64,000 bases of DNA, taken from positions 70,503,916 to 70,567,915 of the forward strand of contig CM049315.1 of the NCBI GenBank assembly GCA_026874595.1, read 5' to 3'. Source of the stretch: Sipunculus nudus (lineage: Eukaryota > Annelida > Sipuncula > Golfingiida > Sipunculidae). Below the pieces are notes generated by a model that made no database searches, was not told the origin of the DNA, and saw nothing but the letters and a program-made list of their open reading frames with translations. Positions 22,908 through 32,786 of the stretch are shown here, piece after piece (the stretch's first letter is position 1; each line of letters starts with the position of its first letter). The position numbers and the translations under genes are program-made.

Positions 22908-24480
22908 AAAGCATAAACAGTAGCCATTAGCTACTTTTGTAAACCTGTTATAAATAAATATGGTTAAACCAAGTGTGCCTGATATGCTGTTTAGTAGGTC
23001 CTCGCTATGACACGAAGACATGACATAAACCGAATGTCCTCGCAGGCTGTCCTCGCAAGTTATGCGCTACGTCAACGCATCCTTCTCACGTTTAACCAGC
23101 CTTTCTCTTTAAAAAAAAGTGTGCGAGGAAACATGCGTACCCTAAGTTTTTAGGTTCTTAATAGCTCTTCTTGTTAACTCTGGCGGAAATGTTAATCCTC
23201 GGAAGTATAGTGTGAAAATAAGGTCCTCTCTTGTACGCATATACGCGAATGTGTTTGTGTGTGTTTATTCACACGCATTCATGAACAAAATCTCATGAAA
23301 TTTTCAGGGCATTTTGGAATAGATACAAAAATCGATGAGATATCGGTGTGGATCCGGCACACGATCCACATCCAGAAACAGAATCATGGAATATTCACAA
23401 ATTTAGAGTCAATTATGCACGTATGAACCTGGAAATATGGGCCGAATAAGTTAATGAGATTATCAGTACACCACTTTTTAACTCCGTAATAAGTACCTGC
23501 AGATTTTTATTTCTAAGAACGCATGTTTGCCGCTTTTTGCACAGTTAAAATTGGATGATTTCCTACAGGTCAATGTCATCCTTCATTGAAAACGCTCAAG
23601 CTTATCTAAAGGGTCACAAGGCCTATAAGATTTTATCAATGTACCATCAATCTTTCGAAATCGAAACAAAGTTAACAATATAAATATGTGGCATGATTCA
23701 CTCTAGTTAGGTTGAATAAAAATCTTCTGATTGGTGGTTATAAAGACCTCCATTTTATAACATTGGTGCATGAAAGTCCATGAAAAATGTGAGGAGCGTG
23801 ACAAACTTTGTTTAGCATGCAGGATGCCCGATGTGGGTAAGCTAGTGTGCCTAGAATTGTGGGAGTGAATTTAAAATATTTAACTTATTACTGGCACGTG
23901 CCTTTGGTCATTATGCAAAATATGCATACATGAGTTGTTCATGCAACATTTCTGTCTTCGTTTTTTTTTCTTAAATATCCGATATTGAAATTACGGATCC
24001 TTTTGCCAAATTTAAATAAATTGTCTTATATCGAAATCATAAACTGTGATCTAATGACATCATTTTCATATAATATACATAGCTTTAGCTTCTAAACAAA
24101 CATGGACGGTTTTACTGTATCTCAGCTGAATAATAATCTGATTTTCTACAGAATTAGCAAGCTATGTGAGATATTCATTTAATTATAAGTGCGGTTACAT
24201 TTGATAAATAAGCCAATTAATTTTCAGACGGAAGCCCTGATTAGGCGAGCAGAAAAGTGAACATGGGAAAGCTATTCAGCTAACTTTTCTGCTTTCCGAT
24301 TTGAATTTGAGCGTACATAGTAAACCAACTGTTTTAAATATGCTGCTTATTTGCCTTAATTACAAATAAATTCTGAATGACCCTAGTGGCATTTTGCAGG
24401 CTGTAATATCTTTATTTGTTTATAATCATTTGAGAGTACTTGTATTTGATAACTCATACCCACACTTTTCTCTAACAACC
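22051..24480. other. no gene recognised
   Basis: Contains an (AT)n tract at 22,846-22,905. A short piece at 23.25-23.30 kb resembles repeat G (cattcatgaacaaaatctcatga), and a small inverted repeat gcagaaaagt..acttttctgc sits near 24,250-24,293. No supported coding sequence. Confidence 0.4.
22846..22905. repeat. (AT)n microsatellite
   Basis: Perfect AT dinucleotide tract. Confidence 0.9.
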
Positions 24481-24502
24481 CGGCGGAGTCACCATAAGTT
24501 AC

Positions 24503-24571
<69 letters not shown>

Positions 24572-24967
24572 ATTCAGATAAACGTTATTTTCACAAAGGA
24601 CAGCCAGATGCAGTTTTCATGTTACCCTAAATCATCGCTACCTTTGAGGTTAGTTCTTATAACTGTTCGCCAATTATAATATACAAAGGTGCTGAAAAGC
24701 TTTTATAAATATTTCCTCTTGCCAAGGTTTTAGGTAATTAGCAAGTCAACTGTGGTGCATATGGTTGCTGGCTCAATGCCAAAAGTCATGTTATTTGATA
24801 AATACGAGTTTCATACCCATAAGTGACTGTCAATTTTGCATAACATTAACTTTATGGCACAGTGTGTTGCCTCGTGATAGGTTCTGCAGTTCAGAAAAGA
24901 AAATTGAAATATAAAAAATGAATATATTTTATATTTAAAATAGTTTATATAAATATTTTAATCATTA

Positions 24968-25007
<40 letters not shown>

Positions 25008-25522
25008 GGTTATAAATGAGGAATTAACACAAAAAAATATATACATGTAAACTAACAACCCGAACTAAAAATCCTACTCTTTGGTAACGAGTCATTTGTT
25101 GTATAACGTGCGAGTTGGCTCTCGTTCAGTAACCCGTGCAAGCCATGCTTTTATCAAGAAACATGTAGGGATTTACTAAAATGTGAAGCTAAATGGTAGG
25201 TGTTGTTAGATAGTATACTTAAAAGCTAACTATTGGGCTGGTTTATGTTAAGTGATAACGTACATTTAGGATATGAGGCGTTGTAAAAAATGACGAATTT
25301 ATTTCCATCCTTACAGTCTGAAAGTGCGTTCCTCTTTTAAGGATGTAAAGACACTCTGACAGCCAGAACGGAGGTCGTAGACTCTCTAATGTCAGAAGTC
25401 CAAAATACTTTCTTCCCTTAGGGCAAAAAGTTGTGACGTTCTTTTATTTGTAAATGAATAAATGCGATAATAAACAAGCGGACAGAGGCGGTGGACCGGA
25501 TAAGAGTCGACGGTGATTACGT
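24481..25522 (+). repeat. large unclassified repeat, copy 3, left part
   Basis: Holds the anchors ggcggagtcaccataagtta, ttgcctcgtgataggtt, aacgagtcatttgttgta and ggatgtaaagacactctgac in family order, then ends at ggtgattacgt where the 8.9-kb Gypsy element is inserted. Sequence resumes at 34,458 with acgtcacacagaac. (AT)n tracts lie at about 24,508-24,568 and 24,968-25,003. Confidence 0.7.
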
Positions 25523-25866
25523 TGTCGGATATCCCATTATTTTTGATAATAACACCCCTAAGGGTAAGTGGGCGATCCCACCTGAGGGGACAGCCAATCG
25601 GGATATCTCCCGGCCCGGGGACCCAAAGCGAGGCTAAAGGATAACCGGCCTCGCTCTCTCTGACCTTGGCGCTGGAAGGGTTCACACACTTGTCGACATA
25701 AGGCGAAGTCTTAGTAGCCCCTGCGATAGTGTGAGATTTTCACTACGCGCACCCTTTCAGGACTGGCAGTATCATGATAGTTATCTGGACAACCTTTTCG
25801 GCACTTCTGGTATTTTAAACGAAATTCCGGTGTTGTTTTCTATTACCTGTGGGGAAATTCCTTACA
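25523..25866 (+). repeat. 5' LTR
   Basis: 344 bp, starting TGTCGGATAT and ending CCTTACA. It is almost identical to 34,125-34,457, which lacks 11 bp (tgaggggacag-type segment) and differs by three substitutions. No canonical TATA box; a TATTTTAAAC sequence is near 25,811. Termini are TG and CA as in most LTRs. Confidence 0.93.
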
Positions 25867-25867
25867 C

Positions 25868-25885
25868 TGGCGAGCATGCCTGCCA
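25868..25885 (+). promoter_or_regulatory. primer binding site
   Basis: TGGCGAGCATGCCTGCCA begins one base after the LTR, the position and TGG start expected for pairing with the CCA end of a tRNA. The tRNA was not identified by eye. Confidence 0.65.
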
Positions 25886-25983
25886 GCTCGTAAACTTTAA
25901 TATTTACGAGTAAGTGATCGAACCTGTATTTCGGCATATTCATTCTAAATTGTTCTCTTCAAATATTTTTTTTTAACAACCGT

Positions 25984-26736
25984 ATGTCACATAGTGACCG
26001 TAATACTGCCATTCCGGGGGAGTTAGTGCTGAAATTCAGCGACCTAGCCATCAACTCCGACACATCGCCGGCAGCTGCAGAAAAGATGGAGGCGCAACTT
26101 ATACAGAAGATGGCCGAATCCCTGAAGGAGCAAGCGGACACAAATAGGTATGTGGCATCACAAACTAAACTGTCTAGAGTGATACAATCAATCGAGAATA
26201 CTTCAGGTAATAACTTCACCCAAACTAGAGCTTGGCTAAGAGCCATGGACTCAGCCTATATTGACTTAGAGGGGAGTGATGATGCAATAATAGAGGTAGC
26301 CAAGGGCACGCTCATGGGAAAAATTAGGGAGTCTGTTGATGATTTCTGTTCAGAGCACACAGAAATGTGCACCCTGCAAGACGAACACGGAAGGTCCTTT
26401 AAGCAAGTAAAAAGGCCTACATGGCACGCCCTAAAAACACATATTCAAAAAGCCTTCCTTCCGGACAACGAGCTACAGCAATTAAGGAAAAACCTAAAGT
26501 ATATTACCCAAGACCCGCGGTCCACATTAAAATTGTATAATGAAGATTTTCGTATTGCCGCCCGCCAAGCTTACCCGATAGAGGCACGTTCAGCGACAGA
26601 CGAAAAGGAACTCTTCAAGACATACTGTAATGGTCTCTTAGAGAACCACATTGCTTTAGCCGCGTGCACCCAACCCTCCCTTGACAAGGCTATGCAGGCC
26701 CGCCCTTTCAAAAGCGGACGAAATAGCGTGTTATAA
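25984..26736 (+). CDS. gag: Gag, matrix/capsid part
   Basis: Starts at the first ATG after the PBS and encodes about 238 meaningful residues before a frame change. The protein is predominantly helical and charged, with WHALKTHIQKAFLPDNELQQ (about 140-165) and a block near 165-200 (RSTLKLYNEDFRIAARQAY) like the major homology area of Gypsy capsids. After DKAMQA near 26,700 the frame shifts by one base in a C-rich stretch (ggcccgccc) into the nucleocapsid frame, so the ORF end at 26,736 is not the natural one. The shift may be a mutation or an assembly error. Confidence 0.8.
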   Translation: MSHSDRNTAIPGELVLKFSDLAINSDTSPAAAEKMEAQLIQKMAESLKEQADTNRYVASQTKLSRVIQSIENTSGNNFTQTRAWLRAMDSAYIDLEGSDDAIIEVAKGTLMGKIRESVDDFCSEHTEMCTLQDEHGRSFKQVKRPTWHALKTHIQKAFLPDNELQQLRKNLKYITQDPRSTLKLYNEDFRIAARQAYPIEARSATDEKELFKTYCNGLLENHIALAACTQPSLDKAMQARPFKSGRNSVL

Positions 26737-27148
26737 CGAGCTCGATCGTGGCGAAATCCCGATGGAGGTCGATGCCATCCAGCCGTCCAAATCTAAAGCT
26801 CGCTCACGCGGCAGGGGCCGGCCTATGGCCAGTCGTGGGAGCACTCCGCGTGCACCCAACCCCATTCAATGTTTCTATTGTCAAAAGTTTGGTCATATCA
26901 AAGCCGAGTGCCTGTCATTAAAACGTGACCTTGCGCGTCACGTTCCGCCGGCCTCCCGCCGGACCAATTATTCACCCCGTGGGTACGCCCAGCCGCGAAA
27001 CCCCTCTAGGCAACACCGCTACGCTCCACGTGGCCGCGCCCCCGTTAATACCGGCTCGGTTAATGAGCCGCGCCGTAGAAATATTGAGCCCATGGTGCAC
27101 GTCGTAGAGGATACGGTCTGTGAACATCAAACGTGTTGTCACTGTTGA
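26702..27148 (+). CDS. gag: Gag, nucleocapsid part
   Basis: Continues Gag in the next frame with ALSKADEIACYNELDRGEI, then an Arg/Gly/Ser-rich basic segment and one zinc knuckle CFYCQKFGHIKAEC (C-x2-C-x4-H-x4-C) near 26,870, followed by an Arg/Pro-rich tail. It should package element RNA. It ends at TGA 27,146-27,148 with the protease reading on in the same frame after that stop. Confidence 0.8.
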   Translation, partial: ALSKADEIACYNELDRGEIPMEVDAIQPSKSKARSRGRGRPMASRGSTPRAPNPIQCFYCQKFGHIKAECLSLKRDLARHVPPASRRTNYSPRGYAQPRNPSRQHRYAPRGRAPVNTGSVNEPRRRNIEPMVHVVEDTVCEHQTCCHC

Positions 27149-27772
27149 ACACAAGCGCCACATTGTTGTGCAGAACCCGCCCAGGAACACGTCCTAGCCC
27201 AACCTATGGATCAGGACACTGCAGTAGATTACTCCATGTCCCAGCCAAAAAAAATTGTAAGCACCGTATCAACACCCCAGGGTCGCCCCTTCCTCCTATT
27301 ACATTTTCAAAAACATTCATTTCAGGCCTTGTTAGACACAGGGGCATCCCGTAGTTTGATACGGTTCAATGTGTTTCAGAGATTGAAAAATTTAAACCCC
27401 CATTTAGTTCTTAATTCTCCCCCATATGGGCTGCACGCGATCAAAGGCACACAATTCGGGGTCCGGGGTGTAACATATGTACAATTCAACCACCTTCCGC
27501 CCTTATTTTTCTTTGTTGTTCATGACTTGCCGCATGAAATTATCATCGGTAGTGATGCTTTGGACCTGGGAGAAAGTCACATTGATTTCGAATTTTCCCG
27601 GCTCAAATGGTTTGGCATACAGTACCCTTTCATCCGGGAGCCCCCGGGTCACTCCCCCGGTATTTTTCACACCATCCCAAGGAATAAACCCCCCCCCCTA
27701 TTGACAAACTTCTTAATGAATTTCAAGAAGTTTTTGCCCACCCTGATTGCCCCATGCCCCTCTGTACCTTAG
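27149..27772 (+). CDS. pol: Pol: aspartic protease
   Basis: In the frame of the nucleocapsid but after its TGA. It contains FQALLDTGASRSLIRF (catalytic DTGA, near 27,330) and HEIIIGSDALDLG (the second conserved strand, near 27,535), the two signatures of retropepsins. A ten-base C-run at 27,689-27,698 shifts the frame before the reverse transcriptase, so the last 20 or so codons are out of register. Confidence 0.85.
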   Translation, partial: TQAPHCCAEPAQEHVLAQPMDQDTAVDYSMSQPKKIVSTVSTPQGRPFLLLHFQKHSFQALLDTGASRSLIRFNVFQRLKNLNPHLVLNSPPYGLHAIKGTQFGVRGVTYVQFNHLPPLFFFVVHDLPHEIIIGSDALDLGESHIDFEFSRLKWFGIQYPFIREPPGHSPGIFHTIPRNKPPPLLTNFLMNFKKFLPTLIAPCPSVP

Positions 27773-28648
27773 AACCCATGATAATTGAAACAGAAGGCCC
27801 GCCAATTGCACAAAGCCCATATCGAGCCCCTTTAGCCAAGCGTCAACTAATGGGGGAGGAAGTTGAGAAAATGCTGAAAAATGGAGTAATCCGCCCCTCA
27901 AGGTCCCCTTTGGCCTCTCCCGTCACGTTAGTACCAAAATCAGGAACTTCGGAGGTACGCTTCTGCGTCGATTACCGTCGCTTGAATGGTGTTACAGTAA
28001 AGGATAGGTTCCCCCTGCCCCGGATTCAGGACATATTTGATTCCCTGCAAGGAGCAACCATTTTCACTACCTTAGATCTGAAAAGCGGGTACCACCAGTT
28101 AGCTATGTCCAAAGAATCCATAGCAAAGACGGCTTTTGTCACGCATTGCGGCCAATATGAATTCTTACGGGTCCCGTTCGGGGCCACGAACAGCCCACCG
28201 CACTTCCAAAGACAGATTCAACGCTGTTTAGAGGAAGCCCTCTTAGGGAAATTTGCTATGGTATACATAGACGACATCGTCGTTTTCTCAAAAACACCGG
28301 AAGAACACATAACCCACCTCAGGCGGGTGTTCGAGTGCCTCCAGCGGTATGGTCTCAAATAAAAGCCATCAAAATGCCATTTCGGGCTCCCCTCTGTAAA
28401 ATTGCTAGGTCACATCATTTCGGCCGGCGGCCGAGCCCCCGACCCTGATAAAACAGCTGCGGTAGCCAATATGGCGCCGCCTACGACCAAAAAGGGCATC
28501 AGATCGTTCTTGGGCATGACTGGCTATTATCGGCAATTCATGCCTAACTATGCACAAGTAGCCGGCCCCCTTGTTGAACTCACTAAGAAAAAAAAGCAAA
28601 ATTTTCATGGACCGATGCCCGCCAACGGGCTTTTGAAAAGTTAAAAAC
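27700..28648 (+). pseudogene. pol: Pol: reverse transcriptase
   Basis: Synthesises element cDNA. Readable from IDKLLNEFQEVFAHPDCPMP through MIIETEGPPIAQSPYR, LASPVTLVPKSG (entry block), RFCVDYRRLN, TTLDLKSGYHQ (motif A with catalytic Asp), FLRVPFGATNSPPHFQR and MVYIDDIVVFSK (YIDD). TAA at 28,360-28,362 interrupts the thumb and the same frame resumes with SKCHFGLPSVKLLGHIISAG and SFLGMTGYYRQFMPNYA. Two further one-base shifts occur around 28,590-28,645, the first next to an A-run. The catalytic residues are intact but the ORF is not. Confidence 0.9.
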
Positions 28649-29110
28649 TTGCTAGTTTCAGCCAAAGTCATGGCCTACCCTAGGACTGACCTGGAATATA
28701 AATTGTACACTGACGCATCCGACAGCGCTATAGGTGGGGTCCTAGTTCAAGAGCATGAGGATGGGATCGAATATGTCATAGAATATGTCTCCCATCAGCT
28801 ATCTGACACACAAAAGAGGTACCCTGTCATAGAGAAAGGGGGCTTGGCTCTCATGTACTGCCTCACCAAATTAAAGCCATATCTATATGGTAGCCCCCAT
28901 ACGGCGTATGTAGACCATTCTCCCCTTTGAGGGATATTCTCATCCAAAATCAACAACAGCAGGGTACAGCGTTGGGCGCTAACTCTCGCTGAATTTAACA
29001 CGAAAATCGTGTACAGAAAGGGCGAGTTAAACGTGAAGGCTGACATGTTGAGCCGCCTTCCTGATTCGGCTCCCCTCCCAAACACACCGGAACTGGCCAT
29101 GATTGATAGC
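28649..29110 (+). pseudogene. pol: Pol: RNase H
   Basis: Removes RNA from the RNA/DNA hybrid. Motifs: LYTDASDSAIGGVLVQEH (first Asp), SHQLSDTQKRYPVIEKGGLA (catalytic Glu), YLYGSPHTAYVDHSPL (second Asp). TGA at 28,928-28,930 interrupts the frame, which then continues with NNSRVQRWALTLAEF and NVKADMLSRLP, the usual tether to integrase. One base shift near 29,110 follows. Confidence 0.85.
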
Positions 29111-29121
29111 GACGGGTAGAG

Positions 29122-30090
29122 TTGCATAGCCCCAGGCGTCAATATGACAATTTAGATATACAAAAAGTGAAAGAAGATCAGAGACTTTATTTAGGCACAC
29201 AGCGCAATCGGGCTGTCGCGCAGACTAACCCTAACTCCTGCATTATTGATGACTTGCTATATGACACTACATCACCTGACCCTCTGAACCGTATGCACCC
29301 CCGGTTGGTTTTACCCCCTACCTTCCACCATCAGGTGATCTCAAACGCACACAGCCAAGTAGGGCACTTGGGGATAGAAAAGACAATGCTCAGGTTAAAA
29401 GAAGCTTACTCTTTTCCCAACATGCGACGGGCTGTTACAGAATTTATATCAACATGCCCAGTCTGTATACTTCAAAAGACGCCCCATGACAAGGTGCCAA
29501 TTGGAGAAATGCCTATCCCGAATAGCCCGGCAGAAATTATAGGCATGGACCTAATCGGACCCTTCGTCCAGTCCTCTAATACAAGTACATCCTGGTTATT
29601 ATTTGTCACTTAACGGGGTGGGTGGAAGCATATCCGATTCCGGACAAAACAAATAAAAGTGTGTGGAATGCATTCCACAATGAATACCTCGCGCAGCATG
29701 ACGCCCCGCGACGTATAGTTCATGATAATGGAGCAGAATTTACTGCTAAGGCCTGGTGCGATTACTTAGCCGAGCTTAATATTGAGCAGTCCCGCACAAC
29801 CCCCTACCACCCAGCCAGTAACGGGAAAACTGAACGGGCTAACCGGACAATTAAAGATATGATAGCAAAAGCTGTGCAAAATCAACCCTATTGCTAGGAG
29901 GACGTTCTAGCTGATGTTTTTTACGGTCACCGCATCACGCCCAGTTAATCAACTGGTTACAGTCCGTATTTTTTTTAATGTATGGAAGGCACCCCAGAGC
30001 CCCTTTAAACACTTGGCAAAATATGCAAAAATCATTCCCAAGCACTACACTAAGATTACGGGCACTTAATGAGGCATAGGAAAAAGCTAA
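29122..30090 (+). pseudogene. pol: Pol: integrase
   Basis: Inserts the cDNA into host DNA. HHCC zinc-binding module: HSQVGH and CPVC (29,350-29,465). Catalytic core: GMDLIGPF (first Asp, near 29,550), HDNGAEF (second Asp, near 29,725) and PASNGKTERANR (Glu, near 29,830). A frameshift near 29,590, TAG at 29,893-29,895 and further stops up to 30.09 kb break it. The DDE triad itself is present. The C-terminal part (HPRAPLNTW-like text near 29,985) can be followed into the next ORF. Confidence 0.88.
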
Positions 30091-30139
30091 TGAACAGATC
30101 AAACAGAGTAGACTAAATGATCGGTTAAAGTCCGAAAAT

Positions 30140-31111
30140 ATGCCAACTGCACCCATTTTACGGGAGGGGGACCACGTGGTAGTAAAGGCGGAAAAACCTC
30201 TGACATTCACCAGGAAATGTGATCCCCAGTGGATCGTCACCCGCACAAAAGGTACTACTTGTAAATTACAACATGCCCACACAGGGCACACAAAAACAGT
30301 CCACAGGTCGAAAGTCACAAAGGTCTTGGATAATATAGCATGGAATTCACACCCACCACGACCAAAAAGATCACAAACGGGCCAGCAGCAAAGAAATAAC
30401 CCTAGCGTTATTAAATCTTTGCCGGTCCGCCCGAAACACAAAGGACAGAATCTTTGCATGACCACTCGCACCTTGCGTAAGACATGTAGATCAGTCCAGG
30501 CTTCACAGCTGAACAAACAGGGCCCGGTCAGCGAAACAACACGCCCGACTAAAGATCATTCCCGATTGCATAATACTCCAGCGCCAGCCGGCCGACTAAT
30601 GACCGCGCCAAATGTGCACAAGCCCAGGTGCCATTTGCCTAACCAATATCCGGCGTGTCACAAAGACACACGGGGCCAGGTCAAGCAAAGCAAATGCCAC
30701 ACAAAGGTACAATCACAATCGCCCCACACCCCAAAGCCGGCCAGATTACAAAGACCCAGGTGCAAATTGCCTAATCACAATCACCCGTGTCACAAAGGTC
30801 CCTGCAAACAACACCACTCCACACTTGCGCAATCAACGGACACGACAGAGGTCATTAGTTCTAGCGCTCAATCACCCCCTGCCCCAACAAAGGTGTCACC
30901 CGCGCCTCATTACCATAATACCCCGGCGGTCAACGATCACCAACCCATCGGTCGCATGAAAACAAAGCGAAACATCCGATTCACCAATCCGCTCGCTTGG
31001 ACTAAAAATGGCGAACCTGTGTGCTATGAATGTGCGCAGCCATATCACGTGGCCACCGACTGTCCAATTAGACAACAGCGATATTTAAATGAGCAAAACC
31101 CGAATATTTAG
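30140..31111 (+). CDS. integrase C-terminal tail with Cys/His repeats and extra zinc knuckle
   Basis: An intact 323-codon frame. Residues 7-62 (LREGDHVVVKAEKPL, then WIVTRTKGTTCKLQH, HRSKVTKV) resemble the SH3-like end of Gypsy integrases. The rest is basic, Pro/Thr/His-rich and apparently disordered. Two copies of PRCxLPN-x5-CHK occur at residues 162-175 and 206-219, and a zinc knuckle CYECAQPYHVATDC (C295, C298, H303, C308) lies 15 residues from the end. A nucleocapsid-like knuckle after integrase is not usual. It may bind RNA, DNA or chromatin; the function is inferred. It lies about 215 bp before env. Confidence 0.75.
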   Translation: MPTAPILREGDHVVVKAEKPLTFTRKCDPQWIVTRTKGTTCKLQHAHTGHTKTVHRSKVTKVLDNIAWNSHPPRPKRSQTGQQQRNNPSVIKSLPVRPKHKGQNLCMTTRTLRKTCRSVQASQLNKQGPVSETTRPTKDHSRLHNTPAPAGRLMTAPNVHKPRCHLPNQYPACHKDTRGQVKQSKCHTKVQSQSPHTPKPARLQRPRCKLPNHNHPCHKGPCKQHHSTLAQSTDTTEVISSSAQSPPAPTKVSPAPHYHNTPAVNDHQPIGRMKTKRNIRFTNPLAWTKNGEPVCYECAQPYHVATDCPIRQQRYLNEQNPNI

Positions 31112-31243
31112 CCCCGCAGGTCGCCTAGATTTAAACACAGAGTGGATAATGCAACTCTAGCGTCCTGGGGCAACTCAATTTAAATATACCATAAGTGTCA
31201 ACAGACAGCAAAGCGCGTGCGTTTCAGTTCTTGTAACGGCCGT

Positions 31244-31263
31244 CACGTGACTAAGAACACGTG
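31244..31263 (+). promoter_or_regulatory. paired CACGTG E-boxes upstream of env
   Basis: CACGTG at 31,244-31,249 and at 31,258-31,263, 14 bp apart, within the 217-bp gap between the tail ORF and env. These could be part of an internal env promoter or be chance. No TATA box is apparent. Confidence 0.3.
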
Positions 31264-31328
31264 ATCCCCTTTGCCCTCTAGTATACCCATCATACTTGGC
31301 GCTTCACAGCCGCAGGTAACAAGTTAGC

Positions 31329-32786
31329 ATGCTGCCCCTCTTGCTCTTCATCCTTGGCCTGCATTGCCTGCACGCAAAGGATGACTCTTTGCAGATTAAT
31401 CCGATTGACCATGGCACAGTCATCACAAAACAGGGTGAGTGCTTTCATTTCCATACACAATGGGCAATAATCGTAAATGTTCCGGCCCCTCCAATTCCAT
31501 CTCATTTAGCGGACACTTTAGGATCGTTAAAAACCTATATTAACCAGTTACAAAAACGTAGCCATAGTCTGAAATATCACTGGGACACGCGTGTTCAGCT
31601 CCTAACTCGAACCCTTAATCATGTTATTCGTAGACAAAAAAGGGGATTATTCAATTTTGATGGTGATCTGTCAAGTTCTCTATTTGGTCTTGTCACGGAA
31701 AAACAATTTCTCAAACTTAAAACAGCCGTAGCATTATTACATAAATCTAACAGCCAAACCATGCATATGAACTCTATTTTAGTCACTGCTGTTAATCAAC
31801 TCAGCTCAGCCGCTACAAATACCTCTGCACAACTCGCCGACATCCAGGAAACAATATCCAAATGGCCCCGAATACTTAATGTACAACAAAATGCTCTCCA
31901 GGAACGAATTAATGCCGTTCGTCATGCCTTACATATTGATATATATCTAGACAAAGTCACGGCTGTAGATCACGCATATCAACAACAGGTAGCTGATTAT
32001 CACTCCCAACCACGAGCTATCCGACAAGGCCTTATCACAGAACAAATCCTGCCGCGGTCTTACCTGTCGGCTCTAATCACCTATGCAGATATTCACCACT
32101 TGGAATATCCCACCCCGGAGTGGATTTATCAAAACGGCCGTACCTCCCTGCTCAGCGAGAATTCTACTCACTTCTCCTTTTTCATTCACATCCCTTTGTA
32201 CCGTAACACTCCGTTCATATGCTATAGCTTGCATCATTGGCCATACCCTATATCGAAAACGGTTGCCGCTAAATATCGTTTGCACTCTAGAATCGCTCTT
32301 GCTTCGCAGACATCGCAGGCCTTCATTCCTCGTCACTGTGCCGGAAAGCAACCAATTTTGTGCCATGGGGGCCCCCTTTTACTGAAAAGTCGCCTCCAGT
32401 GCGAACGATCTCTAATCATACAAACCGCCAGGGGTATAGGATCTTGCGCCGTCAAGTTTTCCAATTTTACGAGCACGCTCATACAAACTGTTTCCTTTGG
32501 CCACCACGTAATCGCCTCAAATGGAGAAGTAACTACTCTCCGCTGCTTAAAAAAGCCTCCTAGGCATCTTACCTTAAAAAGAGGCACCGTTCACGCCTTT
32601 ATTCCTGGTGACTGTGTCCTTCAGGGACTAGACTGGTCCCTCCACGGCACCTACCTTAGTAAAGAGCTTGATACGAAAAAATGGGTTCCCATTGACATTA
32701 ATTTATCCTTGCCTTTGCTTGAAACCCCTCGCCATATCGAACTAAAAATAGCTAAAATAAAGGCGTGGACTCCTTTGGGTCACTAA
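31329..32786 (+). CDS. env: Env, F-type fusion glycoprotein ectodomain, stop before membrane anchor
   Basis: 485 codons, uninterrupted. An N-terminal signal peptide (MLPLLLFILGLHCLHA) leads to a short surface-subunit segment, then a basic furin-type site RRQKR at 101-105 followed by GLFNFDGDLSSSLFGL, the fusion-peptide motif shared by baculovirus F proteins and insect errantivirus Env. N-glycosylation sites are at about N164, N278 and N379, and many Cys lie in 297-430. The ORF ends at TAA 32,784-32,786, ahead of the transmembrane segment, which continues in the same frame. As read, the product would be unanchored. An upstream acceptor-like cttcacagccgcag may serve a spliced env mRNA. Confidence 0.88.
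   Translation: MLPLLLFILGLHCLHAKDDSLQINPIDHGTVITKQGECFHFHTQWAIIVNVPAPPIPSHLADTLGSLKTYINQLQKRSHSLKYHWDTRVQLLTRTLNHVIRRQKRGLFNFDGDLSSSLFGLVTEKQFLKLKTAVALLHKSNSQTMHMNSILVTAVNQLSSAATNTSAQLADIQETISKWPRILNVQQNALQERINAVRHALHIDIYLDKVTAVDHAYQQQVADYHSQPRAIRQGLITEQILPRSYLSALITYADIHHLEYPTPEWIYQNGRTSLLSENSTHFSFFIHIPLYRNTPFICYSLHHWPYPISKTVAAKYRLHSRIALASQTSQAFIPRHCAGKQPILCHGGPLLLKSRLQCERSLIIQTARGIGSCAVKFSNFTSTLIQTVSFGHHVIASNGEVTTLRCLKKPPRHLTLKRGTVHAFIPGDCVLQGLDWSLHGTYLSKELDTKKWVPIDINLSLPLLETPRHIELKIAKIKAWTPLGH

Noticed and set aside
29935-30516. 193-codon minus-strand ORF
   Set aside because: Antisense to the integrase-tail ORF, no motif, Cys-rich translation as expected from the complementary strand.
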